A DNA stretch of 27,309 nt from an uncultured Planctomycetales bacterium (GTDB taxonomy: Bacteria; Planctomycetota; Planctomycetia; Isosphaerales; Isosphaeraceae), in NCBI GenBank assembly GCA_937907525.1, contig CALCIB010000016.1, positions 1 through 27,309 on the forward strand, in the 5' to 3' direction. Of the stretch, positions 1 to 8,019 are shown piece after piece. The notes below the pieces were generated by a model. The model was given only the letters and a program-made list of their open reading frames with translations, searched no databases and was not told the DNA's origin. The position numbers and the translations under genes were made by a program. Numbering within the stretch: position 1 is the first letter of the stretch; every line of letters begins with the position of its first letter.

Positions 1-150
1 CCTTCACCGGAGCCTGCGGCGCGGGAGCGGCCTTCACCGGGGCCTGAGGGGCCGGAGCCGCCTTCACCGGAGCCTGCGGCGCGGGAGCGGCCTTCACCGG
101 GGCCTGAGGGGCCGGGGCCGCCTTCACCGGAGCTTGCGGGACGGGGGCTT
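1..150. repeat. Tandem 30-bp repeat with 60-bp higher-order period, inside a coding region
   Basis: Bases 1-60 and 61-120 are the same 60-mer with a single difference (A at 56, G at 116). Each 60-mer is two related 30-bp units, and a fifth, more diverged unit fills 121-150. Each 30-bp unit encodes one copy of the decapeptide in the minus-strand gene. The near identity of the 60-mers at DNA level, including synonymous positions, points to recent expansion by slippage or unequal recombination. Confidence 0.9.
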
Positions 151-229
151 GCTTGGACGGAGCCTGGGCATAAATCGACGGCACCGCGAAAGCGACCGCC
201 GCCGCGACGAACAACCGAGCACGTAACAT
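1..229 (-). CDS. Secreted protein with AAPAPQAPVK decapeptide repeats (N-terminal part, cut by window edge)
   Basis: The ATG at 229-227 is preceded by GGAG eight to eleven bases upstream and opens a frame that stays open to base 1. The first 21 residues look like a Sec signal peptide: MLRARLF, then a hydrophobic AAAVAFAV core, with likely cleavage after SIYA. From about residue 22 the mature part is low-complexity and becomes a 10-residue repeat (AAPAPQAPVK) that runs off the edge. One Lys per ten residues and no acidic residues make it strongly basic. Such Pro/Ala/Lys-rich tracts are typical of extended, disordered linkers that cross the periplasm or bind polyanions. The domain beyond the edge is not visible, so no function is assigned. 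A divergent gene starts at 720. Confidence 0.75.
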   Translation of the reverse strand, partial: MLRARLFVAAAVAFAVPSIYAQAPSKQAPVPQAPVKAAPAPQAPVKAAPAPQAPVKAAPAPQAPVKAAPAPQAPVK

Positions 230-654
230 TGTTGCAATCTCCACGGATGTCGGATCGGGTTCGATTCAACCAGCTCCCGGCGGTGAAACCGATCGAGCGG
301 GCGGCCGACTGTCATGCCTCGAACCCACGCCAGTCGGTCGATCGCGCGCCTTGGGAGTTTTGCGGGTTCTCAGTAAGATACATAGCCCCTGACGGCGTGT
401 CTAGAATTCCCTTCAAGATAAATTCGAGAAATCGTTGCGACTCCATCGTTTCAGTACGGCCGTGACGATTGCGACGACGGCGCGGTTTTTGAAAAAGTCA
501 AGGCCGCCGAGGCCGCCGTCGGGCGTTCGGATCGCGGGTTCGAGGGAAGTCGCGCGGCGAACCTGTCGGCGGAGGGATCGGCCTGCCGATCTGAATCGGG
601 AGATCTCGGCGCGGACTGGCGCGGGGACGTCCCCCGGGCTTGAAATGCGGAGGG
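230..654. other. Intergenic region between divergent genes, no gene seen
   Basis: This gap separates the repeat-protein gene (minus) from the TPR gene (plus). The short frames crossing it are arginine-rich, have no convincing ribosome binding site and resemble no family. Base composition around 370-430 is clearly more A/T-rich than the surrounding genes, as expected for promoter DNA. On the minus strand a TAGACA and a TATCTT separated by 17 bases (reading from about 404 to 376) could serve the repeat-protein gene, but this match is weak. Confidence 0.5.
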
Positions 655-684
655 TTGAGCCTTCGGGGACGAACCGAGGATAAT
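655..684 (+). promoter_or_regulatory. Sigma70-like promoter of the TPR/ExbB-like operon
   Basis: TTGAGC at 655-660 and GATAAT at 679-684 are separated by 18 bases, a good match to the housekeeping consensus. The predicted start near 691 leaves a leader of about 30 bases that contains AAGGAG (708-713) ahead of the TTG start at 720. Confidence 0.5.
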
Positions 685-719
685 CGAGTCGGTCGGCGAA
701 ACCTGGAAAGGAGTGCGGA

Positions 720-3700
720 TTGATCCGTCTCGTGGCGAACCGAGGGCCGGAGAAAGCGGTCGGCCGATCGCGGCGGCGGGTTCGCGCGGTCGCGGCGCTG
801 CTGTGCGCGTGCGTCGCGGCCGCGTGCGTCGCGGCGGGGCAGGAGGCTGCGGAGCCGTCGCGGACGCCCGACGCCCTGCGGTTCGCCCACGGGTTGTTCC
901 GCCAGCGCAAGTACGAGATGGCGGCCGACGAGTACGCCCGCTTTCTGAAGACCGAGCCGCCGCCCCCCTTCGGCGACGACGCCCGCTTCGGCCTGGCGAG
1001 CGCCCGACTGCTTCAGGGCGAGTACAAGGAGTCGCGCGCCGCGTTCCGCGACTTCGTGGCCAGGGCTCCCGACCATCCCCGGGCGCGAACGGCCTGGTAT
1101 CGGCTGGGCGAGCTTTCGTACATGCTGGGCGACCTTCCCGAAGCCCGCGAGGCCCTGGAGCGGTTCACCGCCGGCCCCGACGACCACCCCAACCTGGAGA
1201 CCGCCTGGACCTACCTGGGCGACGTCCGCCTGGCGCTTGACGACCCCGCCGGCGCCCGCGCGGCGTATGAAGAATCGCTCAAGCGTTTCCCCGACGCCAA
1301 GCTGGCCGATCGCGCCCGCTACGGGCTGGCCCGCGCGCTGGCCGGCGTCGGCGAAGACGCGAAGGCGCTGGAGGCCCTCGACGATCTGGTCCGTCGCGCG
1401 CCTCCCGAATGGCTCGACAAGGCCCGGCTGCAAACGGGCAAGATCGAGCTGGCCGCGGGGCGTTATGACGAGGCCGAAAAGGCGCTCGCGAAGGTGGGCC
1501 CGGGCCCGATCCAGACCGAGGCCCGTCTCCGTCGCGGCCAGGCGCTGGCGCGGCTGGACCGGCTCGACGAGGCCGCCGACCTGCTGGGCCCGATCGCCGC
1601 CGACGCGGCCGAGCCGACGTCGATCGAGGCGGCGCTGGAGCTTGGCGGCGTCGACCTGAAGCGCGACCGGCCCGAGGACGCGCTGAAGACGCTCGACGCC
1701 GCCCTGGCGCGCTCGGGCGATTCGCGATGGGCGCCCGCGCTGTCGTTTCGATCGGCCGAGGCCCTCCGAGCCCTGGGCGGGGACGCCGACGCCCGCGCGC
1801 GGTTCCTCAAGCTGGCGACCGACCGCCCCGACGACCCCTGGGCGGACGACGCCGCGCTGGAGGCGGCGCGCCTCGCCCTGAAGGCCGGCGACCACGACGC
1901 CGCGGCCGACGCCGCCGCCAAGCTGATCGACCGCCGCCCGGAAAGCAAGCTGGCCCCCGCCGCCCTGCTGGTCCTGGGGAAGGCGGAGAACGCCGCGGGG
2001 CGTCGCGACGCCGCGATCGCCGCCCTGGAGAAACTCCTCGGCGACGGTACGAAGCCGCCCGACGCCGCTCCGGCGGTCGTCGACGCCGCCCGCTACGAGT
2101 TGGCCGCCGCCTACCGGGCCGCCGGCAAGCCCGAGCGGGCCGACGCGACGCTCGCGAGCCTGGCCGGATCGTCGAACGCCGAGACGGCCGCCGAAGCGGC
2201 GTTCCTGCTGGGGCGGTCGAACATGGAGGCCGACCGCCCCGCCGAGGCCGCCGAACAATTCGACCGCGCGCTGAAGGCCGCCCCCGACGGCCCGCTCGCC
2301 GAACACGCGCTGGCGGAACTGGCCGCGGCCCAGATCGCCTTGAAGAAACTCGACGACGCCGTCGCGACGGTCGGTCGCCTGGCGTCGAAGGCCCCCGAAG
2401 GCCCCGCGCTGCCGCCCGTCCGCCTCCGACTCGCCGAGGCGCTGGCCGTCGCCGACGATCCGGCCGGGGCCGCCGAGCAGTTCCGGCCGCTGGCCGAATC
2501 GACGGTCGAAAACGTCCCCGCCGACCTGAAGGAACGGGCCGAGATCGGCCTGGCGCGGGCGCTCGCGAAACAAGGGGACGCCGCCGGAGCGATCAAGGCG
2601 TTCGACGCCGCGGTCGCTCGCGCGACCGACGACGCGAAGGCCGCGGCGTTGGCCCTCGAACGCGCCCGGGCCGTCGAGGCGAGCGGCGACGTCGCCGCGG
2701 CCGTTCAGGCGTATGAACGGGTCGAGACGCGGGCCCCCAAGGCCGACGCCGCGGTCCTCGCCGCGCTCGCCCGCGCCCGGCTGCTGACCGACGACAAGCC
2801 GAAGGAGGCCGCCGACGTCCTCGGCCGGCTCCTGGACGGCGACGAGGCCCGCGCGCGGCTCAAGGCGATCGATCAACCCGTCGACGCGGTTCTGGCCGAT
2901 CGCGGCTGGGACCTGATCGACGCCGGCGAGACCGCCGCGGCCGACGCGGTCTTCGCGGAACTCCTCGCCGACTTCCCCCAGAGCCTGCTGGCCGCCGACG
3001 CCCGCTTCAACCTCGCCGAATCGGCCAACGAGCGCGAGGAGTACGCCGAGGTCGTCAAGCTCCTCGCCCCCCTGGCCGATCCCCCGGCCGACGCCCCCAA
3101 GCTCCCCGACCGGCTCGCCCCCGACGTCCTGTTCCGCCTGGGCCGGACGCAAGTCGAACTGGGCGACTGGTCCGCCGCCGCGAAGACGCTCGACCGCCTG
3201 ATCGCCGAGTTCCCCGACGGCCCCCGCGGCCGCGAAACCCGCTTCCTCCGCGCCGAGGCCGCGCTACGCATGGACCGGTTCGAGCCCGCCGAAAAACTGC
3301 TCGCCGAGTTGATCGCCGAGCCGGCCGCGGCCGACGACCCTCCCCGTCTGGCCGACCTGGCGAAGGAGCGCCGGATCCAGTGCCTTCTGGGCCTGAACCA
3401 CTGGCGAGACGCCCTGGAGGCCGCCGACGCGCTTCTACCGACCATCGACGACCCTCCCGCCCGCGATCCGATCGAGTTCGCCCGCGGCCGCGCGCTGATG
3501 GGCCTGGGGCGACTCGAAGAGGCGCGCGCGGCGTTTCAGGCGGTCATCGACGCGCGCAAGTCCGGCGACCTGGCCGCGCAGGCCCAACTCATGCGCGGGG
3601 AGGCGTACTTTCATGAGGAGAAATTCCTGCAAGCCCTCCGCGAGTACCTGCAAGTGGACGTCCTCTACCCCGACGCCCCCCGACGCCGCGTCGCGGCCTT

Positions 3701-3857
3701 GCTGGAGGCCGGCAAGGTCCAGGAGCGCCTCGGCCGCTGGGACGAGGCCGCCGAGACGTATCAAAACATCCTCGCTAACTTCCCCGACGACCCCCACGCC
3801 GCCGAGGCCCGCGAGCGCCGGGAGAAGGTGACGAAGGAGCACGGAGGCAAGCCGTGA
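720..3857 (+). CDS. Large exported tetratricopeptide-repeat protein (1045 aa)
   Basis: The start is TTG at 720, chosen because AAGGAG (708-713) sits six bases upstream. The next in-frame candidate is GTG at 732, which would have poorer spacing. Residues 1-40 form a signal sequence: an Arg-rich segment around 16-22, then a hydrophobic Ala/Cys/Val stretch to about 39. The rest is almost entirely helical repeats of about 34 residues with TPR spacing, for example repeated forms of 'A...Y..FLK..P' and 'A...LD.LIAEFPDGP', ending with 'YQNILANFPDDPHA'. The pattern resembles YbgF/BamD-type TPRs, which act as envelope scaffolds. It heads an apparent operon with the ExbB-like gene 19 bases downstream, suggesting a periplasmic partner of that complex. 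No catalytic domain is visible. The antisense strand is also open for 884 codons, a composition artefact. Confidence 0.88.
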   Translation: MIRLVANRGPEKAVGRSRRRVRAVAALLCACVAAACVAAGQEAAEPSRTPDALRFAHGLFRQRKYEMAADEYARFLKTEPPPPFGDDARFGLASARLLQGEYKESRAAFRDFVARAPDHPRARTAWYRLGELSYMLGDLPEAREALERFTAGPDDHPNLETAWTYLGDVRLALDDPAGARAAYEESLKRFPDAKLADRARYGLARALAGVGEDAKALEALDDLVRRAPPEWLDKARLQTGKIELAAGRYDEAEKALAKVGPGPIQTEARLRRGQALARLDRLDEAADLLGPIAADAAEPTSIEAALELGGVDLKRDRPEDALKTLDAALARSGDSRWAPALSFRSAEALRALGGDADARARFLKLATDRPDDPWADDAALEAARLALKAGDHDAAADAAAKLIDRRPESKLAPAALLVLGKAENAAGRRDAAIAALEKLLGDGTKPPDAAPAVVDAARYELAAAYRAAGKPERADATLASLAGSSNAETAAEAAFLLGRSNMEADRPAEAAEQFDRALKAAPDGPLAEHALAELAAAQIALKKLDDAVATVGRLASKAPEGPALPPVRLRLAEALAVADDPAGAAEQFRPLAESTVENVPADLKERAEIGLARALAKQGDAAGAIKAFDAAVARATDDAKAAALALERARAVEASGDVAAAVQAYERVETRAPKADAAVLAALARARLLTDDKPKEAADVLGRLLDGDEARARLKAIDQPVDAVLADRGWDLIDAGETAAADAVFAELLADFPQSLLAADARFNLAESANEREEYAEVVKLLAPLADPPADAPKLPDRLAPDVLFRLGRTQVELGDWSAAAKTLDRLIAEFPDGPRGRETRFLRAEAALRMDRFEPAEKLLAELIAEPAAADDPPRLADLAKERRIQCLLGLNHWRDALEAADALLPTIDDPPARDPIEFARGRALMGLGRLEEARAAFQAVIDARKSGDLAAQAQLMRGEAYFHEEKFLQALREYLQVDVLYPDAPRRRVAALLEAGKVQERLGRWDEAAETYQNILANFPDDPHAAEARERREKVTKEHGGKP

Positions 3858-3876
3858 ATCGGGAAGGAGCCCGCTT

Positions 3877-4764
3877 ATGATGATGGTTCGACGAGTGGCG
3901 GCGGCCTTGATCGCGGTCCAGGCGCTCGCCGCCGCGGCCGCGGCCGGGGAGCCGCGGGGCGACCTCTCGATGGAGGTCCAGCGCGGCGCGGCGAAGGTCG
4001 CGGGCGAGGTCCTGCTCTGGTACGAGGGGACGCCCGCGGGCGAGCGCATGGCCTGGGGGGGGCTCGCGGCGTGCGCGGTCCTGGGCGCCTGCGCGACCCT
4101 GGAACGTCTGGTCCGGCTCCGACGTCGGGCCGTGGTCCCCCACGACTTCTCCGTCCGGTTCGTCGATCGGCTCCACGCCGGCAAGCTCGACGGCGGCCAG
4201 GCGCTGGATTATTGCGAGATGAACCCCAGCCCCGCGGCGCGGGTCGCCCTGGCGGCGGTGCGGCGCTGGGGGCGGCCGGCGGCCGAGTTGGAACGGGCCG
4301 TCGAGATGGCCCACCGCTGGGAGACGGAACGGCTGGGGAGGAACGTCGGCACGACGCGGAGGATCGCGACGCTCGCCCCGCTGATCGGCCTGTTCGGCTC
4401 GCTCCTGATCGCCCAACGGTTGCTACGGCTGGCGGGGGACGATCCGGTCTCGGCCGCGACGATGGCCGACGCCCTGGGGCCGCTGGCGTTCGGCGTGGGG
4501 CTGGGCGTGATCGCGATGGTCGTCAACGACGTCCTCGCCACCCGGGTGGAGCGGTTGGGAGGGATGCTCGACCGCCTGGGGGCCGAGACGATCGACGCGG
4601 TCGCCATGACCACGACCGCCGCGGCGCCGACGCTTTCCGCCCGCGCGCCGGTCGCCCGCGGCCGCGTCGGCGAGGCGGTCGCGGAGCGCGCGCCGGTCGT
4701 CGCGGTCCCCGTCCGCGGCTCGTCCCCGCGTTTTCGACGTGACGAGCCGTCCATCGGGGCCTGA
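3877..4764 (+). CDS. MotA/TolQ/ExbB-family proton-channel-like membrane protein (295 aa)
   Basis: AAGGAG (3864-3869) lies seven bases before the ATG at 3877. Residues 1-24 are a predicted signal peptide, as in longer ExbB proteins. Three membrane segments follow at about 58-77, 164-183 and 200-220. The family signature lies in the second and third: 'RIATLAPLIGLFGSL' matches the ExbB/TolQ pattern in which an ATLAPLLGLLGT-like stretch precedes the channel helix, and 'LAFGVGLGVIAMVVND' corresponds to the last helix. ExbB-type proteins normally form a pentamer around an ExbD/TolR dimer and use proton flow to drive an envelope partner. Here the usual Thr after GLLG is Ser, and no ExbD/TolR gene follows. 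The C-terminal 60 residues are Ala/Arg-rich and unlike the family. It sits between an exported TPR protein and a TonB-like toroid protein, so it may power them. Confidence 0.8.
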   Translation: MMMVRRVAAALIAVQALAAAAAAGEPRGDLSMEVQRGAAKVAGEVLLWYEGTPAGERMAWGGLAACAVLGACATLERLVRLRRRAVVPHDFSVRFVDRLHAGKLDGGQALDYCEMNPSPAARVALAAVRRWGRPAAELERAVEMAHRWETERLGRNVGTTRRIATLAPLIGLFGSLLIAQRLLRLAGDDPVSAATMADALGPLAFGVGLGVIAMVVNDVLATRVERLGGMLDRLGAETIDAVAMTTTAAAPTLSARAPVARGRVGEAVAERAPVVAVPVRGSSPRFRRDEPSIGA

Positions 4765-4813
4765 CCCGCCGCCCCGCGTTCGGCTATGCTGGCACGGAAA
4801 GGAGGCCGACGCC

Positions 4814-6859
4814 ATGACCGGGCTGGACCTGGAATCGTTTCTGCTGCTGCTTCGGGCCGACCCCGGCGCGTGGGCGCTCGGGGCCCTGGTCCTCGCCGCG
4901 GCGACGATCCTGGTCTGGGTGAGCTGGGGCTCTCGCAACGCGATCCGCAAGTGCCTGGCGCTTTCGGTGGCGGGCCACGCCCTGCTTCTGGTCGGCGGCG
5001 GGAGCGTGCCGGCGGTGATCCGGGCGATCCACCCCCGACCAGCCGACGACGAGCCCGAGCGCCACGTCCGCGTCGCGCCGGTCGTCGAGCCCGGCCCCGG
5101 CGAGAACGCCGCGCGCGCCTTCGTCGCGGCCGGGGAAGGGGGTCGCGCCGGAGTCGCGGCGATCGACCGGCTCGACGTCCCGGTCGCCCTGGCGAGCGGC
5201 AGGATCGCGGCGGAGCGGCCGGCGATCGATCCGTCGTCGGTTCCCGTCATGCCGGAGCCGACGCCGCTGGAGGCCCCCGCGTTGGCCGCCGCGACGCTGG
5301 CCGCGCCGGAGCTTCCGCCGCCCCCCTCTCCCGAACCCGCGACGATCGCCCCCGCCTCCGCGCCGCCGGAGGCGATCGTCGCGGCCGGCGACGTGGCGCT
5401 TGACGCCCCCGAGGTCCACGAGCCCCCGCGCCCCCCGGAGACCGAGGCACCCCAACGCAACGTCCCGCTGGGCGACGCCCGCTTGCGATCGGGTCGGCCC
5501 CGGCCTCGCGTCGCGGAGCCGCCCACGCCTCGCGTCGAGTTGGCCGCGCCCCAGCCCGCGCCGGCGCCGCTGGCCGTGGTCCCGCTCCGCGCGCCCCCGG
5601 TGGAGCCCCCCGCGCCGGCGCTGGCGGAGCTTTCGTCCAGGCCGAGCGAGGCGATCGCAAAGATCCCGGAGATCTACCGTCCGCGGCTGGAGGCGGATCG
5701 TTCCACCCGCGCCCAACGCGCGGGGGCCAGCCGGGCGAGCGAGTTGGCCGTGGAACGGGCGCTCGACTGGCTGGCGCGGCACCAGGACGTCGATGGTCGC
5801 TGGGACGGTGGAACCGCCCGCTACTCCGACGGCGAGGCCGTGGAGGGCGACGACGACTTCACCGTCCATTGTCCCAAGGGCGACGTCTGCTTCGGCGAAT
5901 GCGCCTACTGGGAGGCCGATTCCGGCCTGACGGCGCTGGCGCTTTTGACCTACCTGGGCGCCGGCCACACCCACAAGGAGGGGGAGTACGCCCGCGTCAT
6001 CGCCCGCGGCTTCACGTTTTTGATGCGGCTCCAGAAACCCGACGGCGACCTTCGAGGCGCCAGCCAGACCGTCGGCATGTACTGCCACGCGATGGCGACG
6101 CTCGCCCTGTGCGAGGGCTACGCGCTGTCCCGGGACGAACGCCTTCGCGGCCCCGCCGAGCGCGCCGTCGCCTTCCTGGCCCGCTCCCGAGCCGCCGACG
6201 GCCAGTCATGGCGCTACGCCCCCGGCGCGGCCGTCGGCGACACCAGCATCCTCGGCTGGGTCGTGATGGCGCTCAAGTCCGCGCGCGAGTCCAACCTGCC
6301 GATCCCCGACCGAGCGTCGCTGGACCGCGGGGCCGCGACCTGGCTCGACCGCGTTTCCGACGGCGATTCCAAGGGCCTGGCCAAGTACCAGCCCGCCGAC
6401 AAGGTCACGCCCACCATGACCGCGGAGGCGTGGGTCTGCCGCCAGTTTTTGGGCTTCGGCGGTCCCGGCCCCGCCAGCGCGGAGGCCGCCGCGTACCTGC
6501 TCGACCACGAATCCGACCGCGGCGAGACGAACGTCTATTACTGGTACTACGCGACCCTCGCCATGTACCAGCACGGCGGCAAGCCCTGGACCGAGTGGAA
6601 CGCCCGCCTCCGCGACCGCCTGATCTCGCTCCAACGGACCTCCGGCCATATGAGCGGCAGTTGGGATCCCGACGACAGCATCTACGGCTCGCGCGGGGGC
6701 CGCATCTACTGCACGACCTTCGCGGCGTTGACCCTGGAGGTCTACTACCGCTACCTCCGCCTCTACGACGCCCCCAATCTCGCCGAGGACGACGACGACG
6801 AGGAACTCCCCGCCCCCGCGCCCCCCTTGACCGCCCCCGCCGAGCCCTCGCGGCGCTGA
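4814..6859 (+). CDS. Membrane-anchored protein with TonB-like Pro/Ala-rich linker and squalene-cyclase-fold (alpha-toroid) repeats (681 aa)
   Basis: The start at 4814 is chosen because AAAGGAGG (4797-4804) is well spaced; the frame is open upstream from 4739 but without a binding site. Membrane segments lie at about residues 19-38 and 47-70. Residues 73-310 are a Pro/Ala/Glu-rich linker of the kind that lets TonB span the periplasm. From about 312 to 660 there are prenyltransferase/squalene-oxidase repeats: 'LDWLARHQDVDGRWDG', 'LTALALLTYLGAGH', 'FLMRLQKPDGDL', 'WRYAPGAAVGDTSILGW' and 'YCTTFAALTLEVYYRYL'. The cyclase catalytic DXDD motif is absent, so a binding or scaffold role, as in other alpha/alpha-toroids, is more likely than terpene cyclisation. 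Cysteines 353, 359 and 362 cluster before the second repeat. The tail is acidic. It is the last gene of the operon and converges on the Uma2 cluster with an 8-bp gap. Confidence 0.85.
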   Translation: MTGLDLESFLLLLRADPGAWALGALVLAAATILVWVSWGSRNAIRKCLALSVAGHALLLVGGGSVPAVIRAIHPRPADDEPERHVRVAPVVEPGPGENAARAFVAAGEGGRAGVAAIDRLDVPVALASGRIAAERPAIDPSSVPVMPEPTPLEAPALAAATLAAPELPPPPSPEPATIAPASAPPEAIVAAGDVALDAPEVHEPPRPPETEAPQRNVPLGDARLRSGRPRPRVAEPPTPRVELAAPQPAPAPLAVVPLRAPPVEPPAPALAELSSRPSEAIAKIPEIYRPRLEADRSTRAQRAGASRASELAVERALDWLARHQDVDGRWDGGTARYSDGEAVEGDDDFTVHCPKGDVCFGECAYWEADSGLTALALLTYLGAGHTHKEGEYARVIARGFTFLMRLQKPDGDLRGASQTVGMYCHAMATLALCEGYALSRDERLRGPAERAVAFLARSRAADGQSWRYAPGAAVGDTSILGWVVMALKSARESNLPIPDRASLDRGAATWLDRVSDGDSKGLAKYQPADKVTPTMTAEAWVCRQFLGFGGPGPASAEAAAYLLDHESDRGETNVYYWYYATLAMYQHGGKPWTEWNARLRDRLISLQRTSGHMSGSWDPDDSIYGSRGGRIYCTTFAALTLEVYYRYLRLYDAPNLAEDDDDEELPAPAPPLTAPAEPSRR

Positions 6860-6867
6860 GCGGGTCG

Positions 6868-7428
6868 TCAGCCGAACAGATCGCCCACGACCGCCTCGAA
6901 GCCCGGAAGGACCGATTCCAGCCGCAACACGTCGTCGGGCCCCAACGCGACCGGCTCGCGATCGGTCTCGAAGACGTGCGCCTTCCGCTTCTCCGGATCC
7001 AGCACGACGACGACCGGCACTCCGGCCTTGAGATACTCGCCCACCTTCGCCACGACCTCCCTCCACCGATCGCTGGGGGAGCGAACCTCGCAGGCCAAGT
7101 CGGGAGGCGTCGCATGGTAGCCGATCGGCAAATCGCCCCTCGGCAATCGTTCATAGCTGTAGTACGAAACGTCGGGAGCCCGAACCGAGTCCGGATCGCG
7201 CTCCGTGATCGTTCCGGCGTCGTTGCCGATGACCCGGCCGAGATCGTTGTCGTCCACATGGATGGCCAATAGCTTTCCGAGCCGGAGACATACGAAACCA
7301 TGCCTGATTCCCGGCGGCGGCGACATGACGACGACCCCTCGCACCAGTTCCTCGACCATCCCCGAATCGGGCCGCTTCGCGAACTCCTCGGCGGTGAGCA
7401 GCGCGGTTTCTTCCTCGACGGTCGCCAT
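6868..7428 (-). CDS. Uma2-family (DUF820) PD-(D/E)XK nuclease-like protein, copy A
   Basis: This 186-residue frame starts MATVEEETALLTAEEFAKR and has the Uma2 core: 'APDVSYYSY', 'CEVRSPSDRW', 'KVGEYLKAGV' and 'VVVLDPEKRKAH'. In the family the Asp of PDV, the Glu of E-V-x-S-P and a following Lys form a PD-(D/E)XK active site; all three are present. Uma2 proteins are abundant in planctomycetes and cyanobacteria, often as many paralogues, and their target is unknown. An AGGAAA-type site eight bases upstream supports the start. It is the last of three tandem minus-strand copies, 15 bp after copy B. The middle of the protein is closest to copy D at 19353, while its C-terminus is shared with copies B and C. 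Confidence 0.9.
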   Translation of the reverse strand: MATVEEETALLTAEEFAKRPDSGMVEELVRGVVVMSPPPGIRHGFVCLRLGKLLAIHVDDNDLGRVIGNDAGTITERDPDSVRAPDVSYYSYERLPRGDLPIGYHATPPDLACEVRSPSDRWREVVAKVGEYLKAGVPVVVVLDPEKRKAHVFETDREPVALGPDDVLRLESVLPGFEAVVGDLFG

Positions 7429-7443
7429 CGCGTTTCCTCCGTT

Positions 7444-8004
7444 TCAGCCGAACAAATCGCCCACGACCGCCTCGAAGCCCGGAAGGACCGATTCCAGCCG
7501 CAACACGTCGTCGGGCCCCAACGCGACGGGCGCGCGGTCGGCCTCGAAGACGTGGGCCTTCCTCTCTCTCGGGTCCAGGAGCACCACGATCGAGACCCCG
7601 GCCTCGACGTACTCGGCGGCCTTCGCCACCACGCGATTCCAGCGGTCGCTGGGCGAGAGCACCTCGAAGACGAGTTCCGGAAGCGCGGCGGCGTAGCCCG
7701 TCGGCCTTCCACTCCTCGGCACCCGCGCATAGCTGTAGTACGATACGTCCGGCCCGCGAACCGAGTCGGGACGGCGCTCGGTAATCACTCCGGAGTCGTT
7801 GTTCAGCACGCGGCCCAGGTCTCGATCGGCCACGAAGGTCCCGAGCAACCGGCCCACCGTGTTGCAAACGACGCCGTGGTCGAACCCCGGAGGTGGAGAC
7901 ATCACGATCCGCCCTCGCGCCAGTTCCTCGACCATTCCCGAGTCGGCCCGTTTCGCGAACTCCTCGGCGGTGAGCAGCGCGGCTCCTTCCTCGACGGTCG
8001 CCAT
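7444..8004 (-). CDS. Uma2-family (DUF820) PD-(D/E)XK nuclease-like protein, copy B
   Basis: Again exactly 186 residues. Core motifs are 'GPDVSYYSY' (Asp86), 'ELVFEVLSPSDRW' (Glu114) and 'AKAAEYVEAGV' (Lys128), matching the PD-(D/E)XK-like site of the family. The leader contains GGAGGAAACGCG directly before the ATG. It lies between copies A and C with 15-bp gaps, so the three are probably co-transcribed. Its last 187 bp (7444-7630) are identical to the end of copy C (8020-8206) except at one position, and the identity continues through the spacer into the start of the next gene. This implies a recent duplication or gene conversion. The substrate is unknown, and no partner methylase or toxin-antitoxin gene is nearby. 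Confidence 0.9.
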   Translation of the reverse strand: MATVEEGAALLTAEEFAKRADSGMVEELARGRIVMSPPPGFDHGVVCNTVGRLLGTFVADRDLGRVLNNDSGVITERRPDSVRGPDVSYYSYARVPRSGRPTGYAAALPELVFEVLSPSDRWNRVVAKAAEYVEAGVSIVVLLDPRERKAHVFEADRAPVALGPDDVLRLESVLPGFEAVVGDLFG

Positions 8005-8019
8005 CGCGTTTCCTCCGTT

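Noticed and set aside
1..150. CRISPR-like array
   Set aside because: The repeats are directly tandem with no unique spacers and translate into a regular decapeptide in a signal-peptide-bearing frame.
498..3152. 884-codon open frame antisense to the TPR gene
   Set aside because: It mirrors the GC-rich codon pattern of the plus-strand gene, is Gly/Arg/Val-rich, has no ribosome binding site or family motif, and crosses the promoter of the real gene.
4814..6859. Squalene-hopene cyclase linked to hpnCDE
   Set aside because: The repeats fit the alpha-toroid fold, but the catalytic DXDD motif is absent and the protein has N-terminal membrane helices with a long Pro-rich linker.
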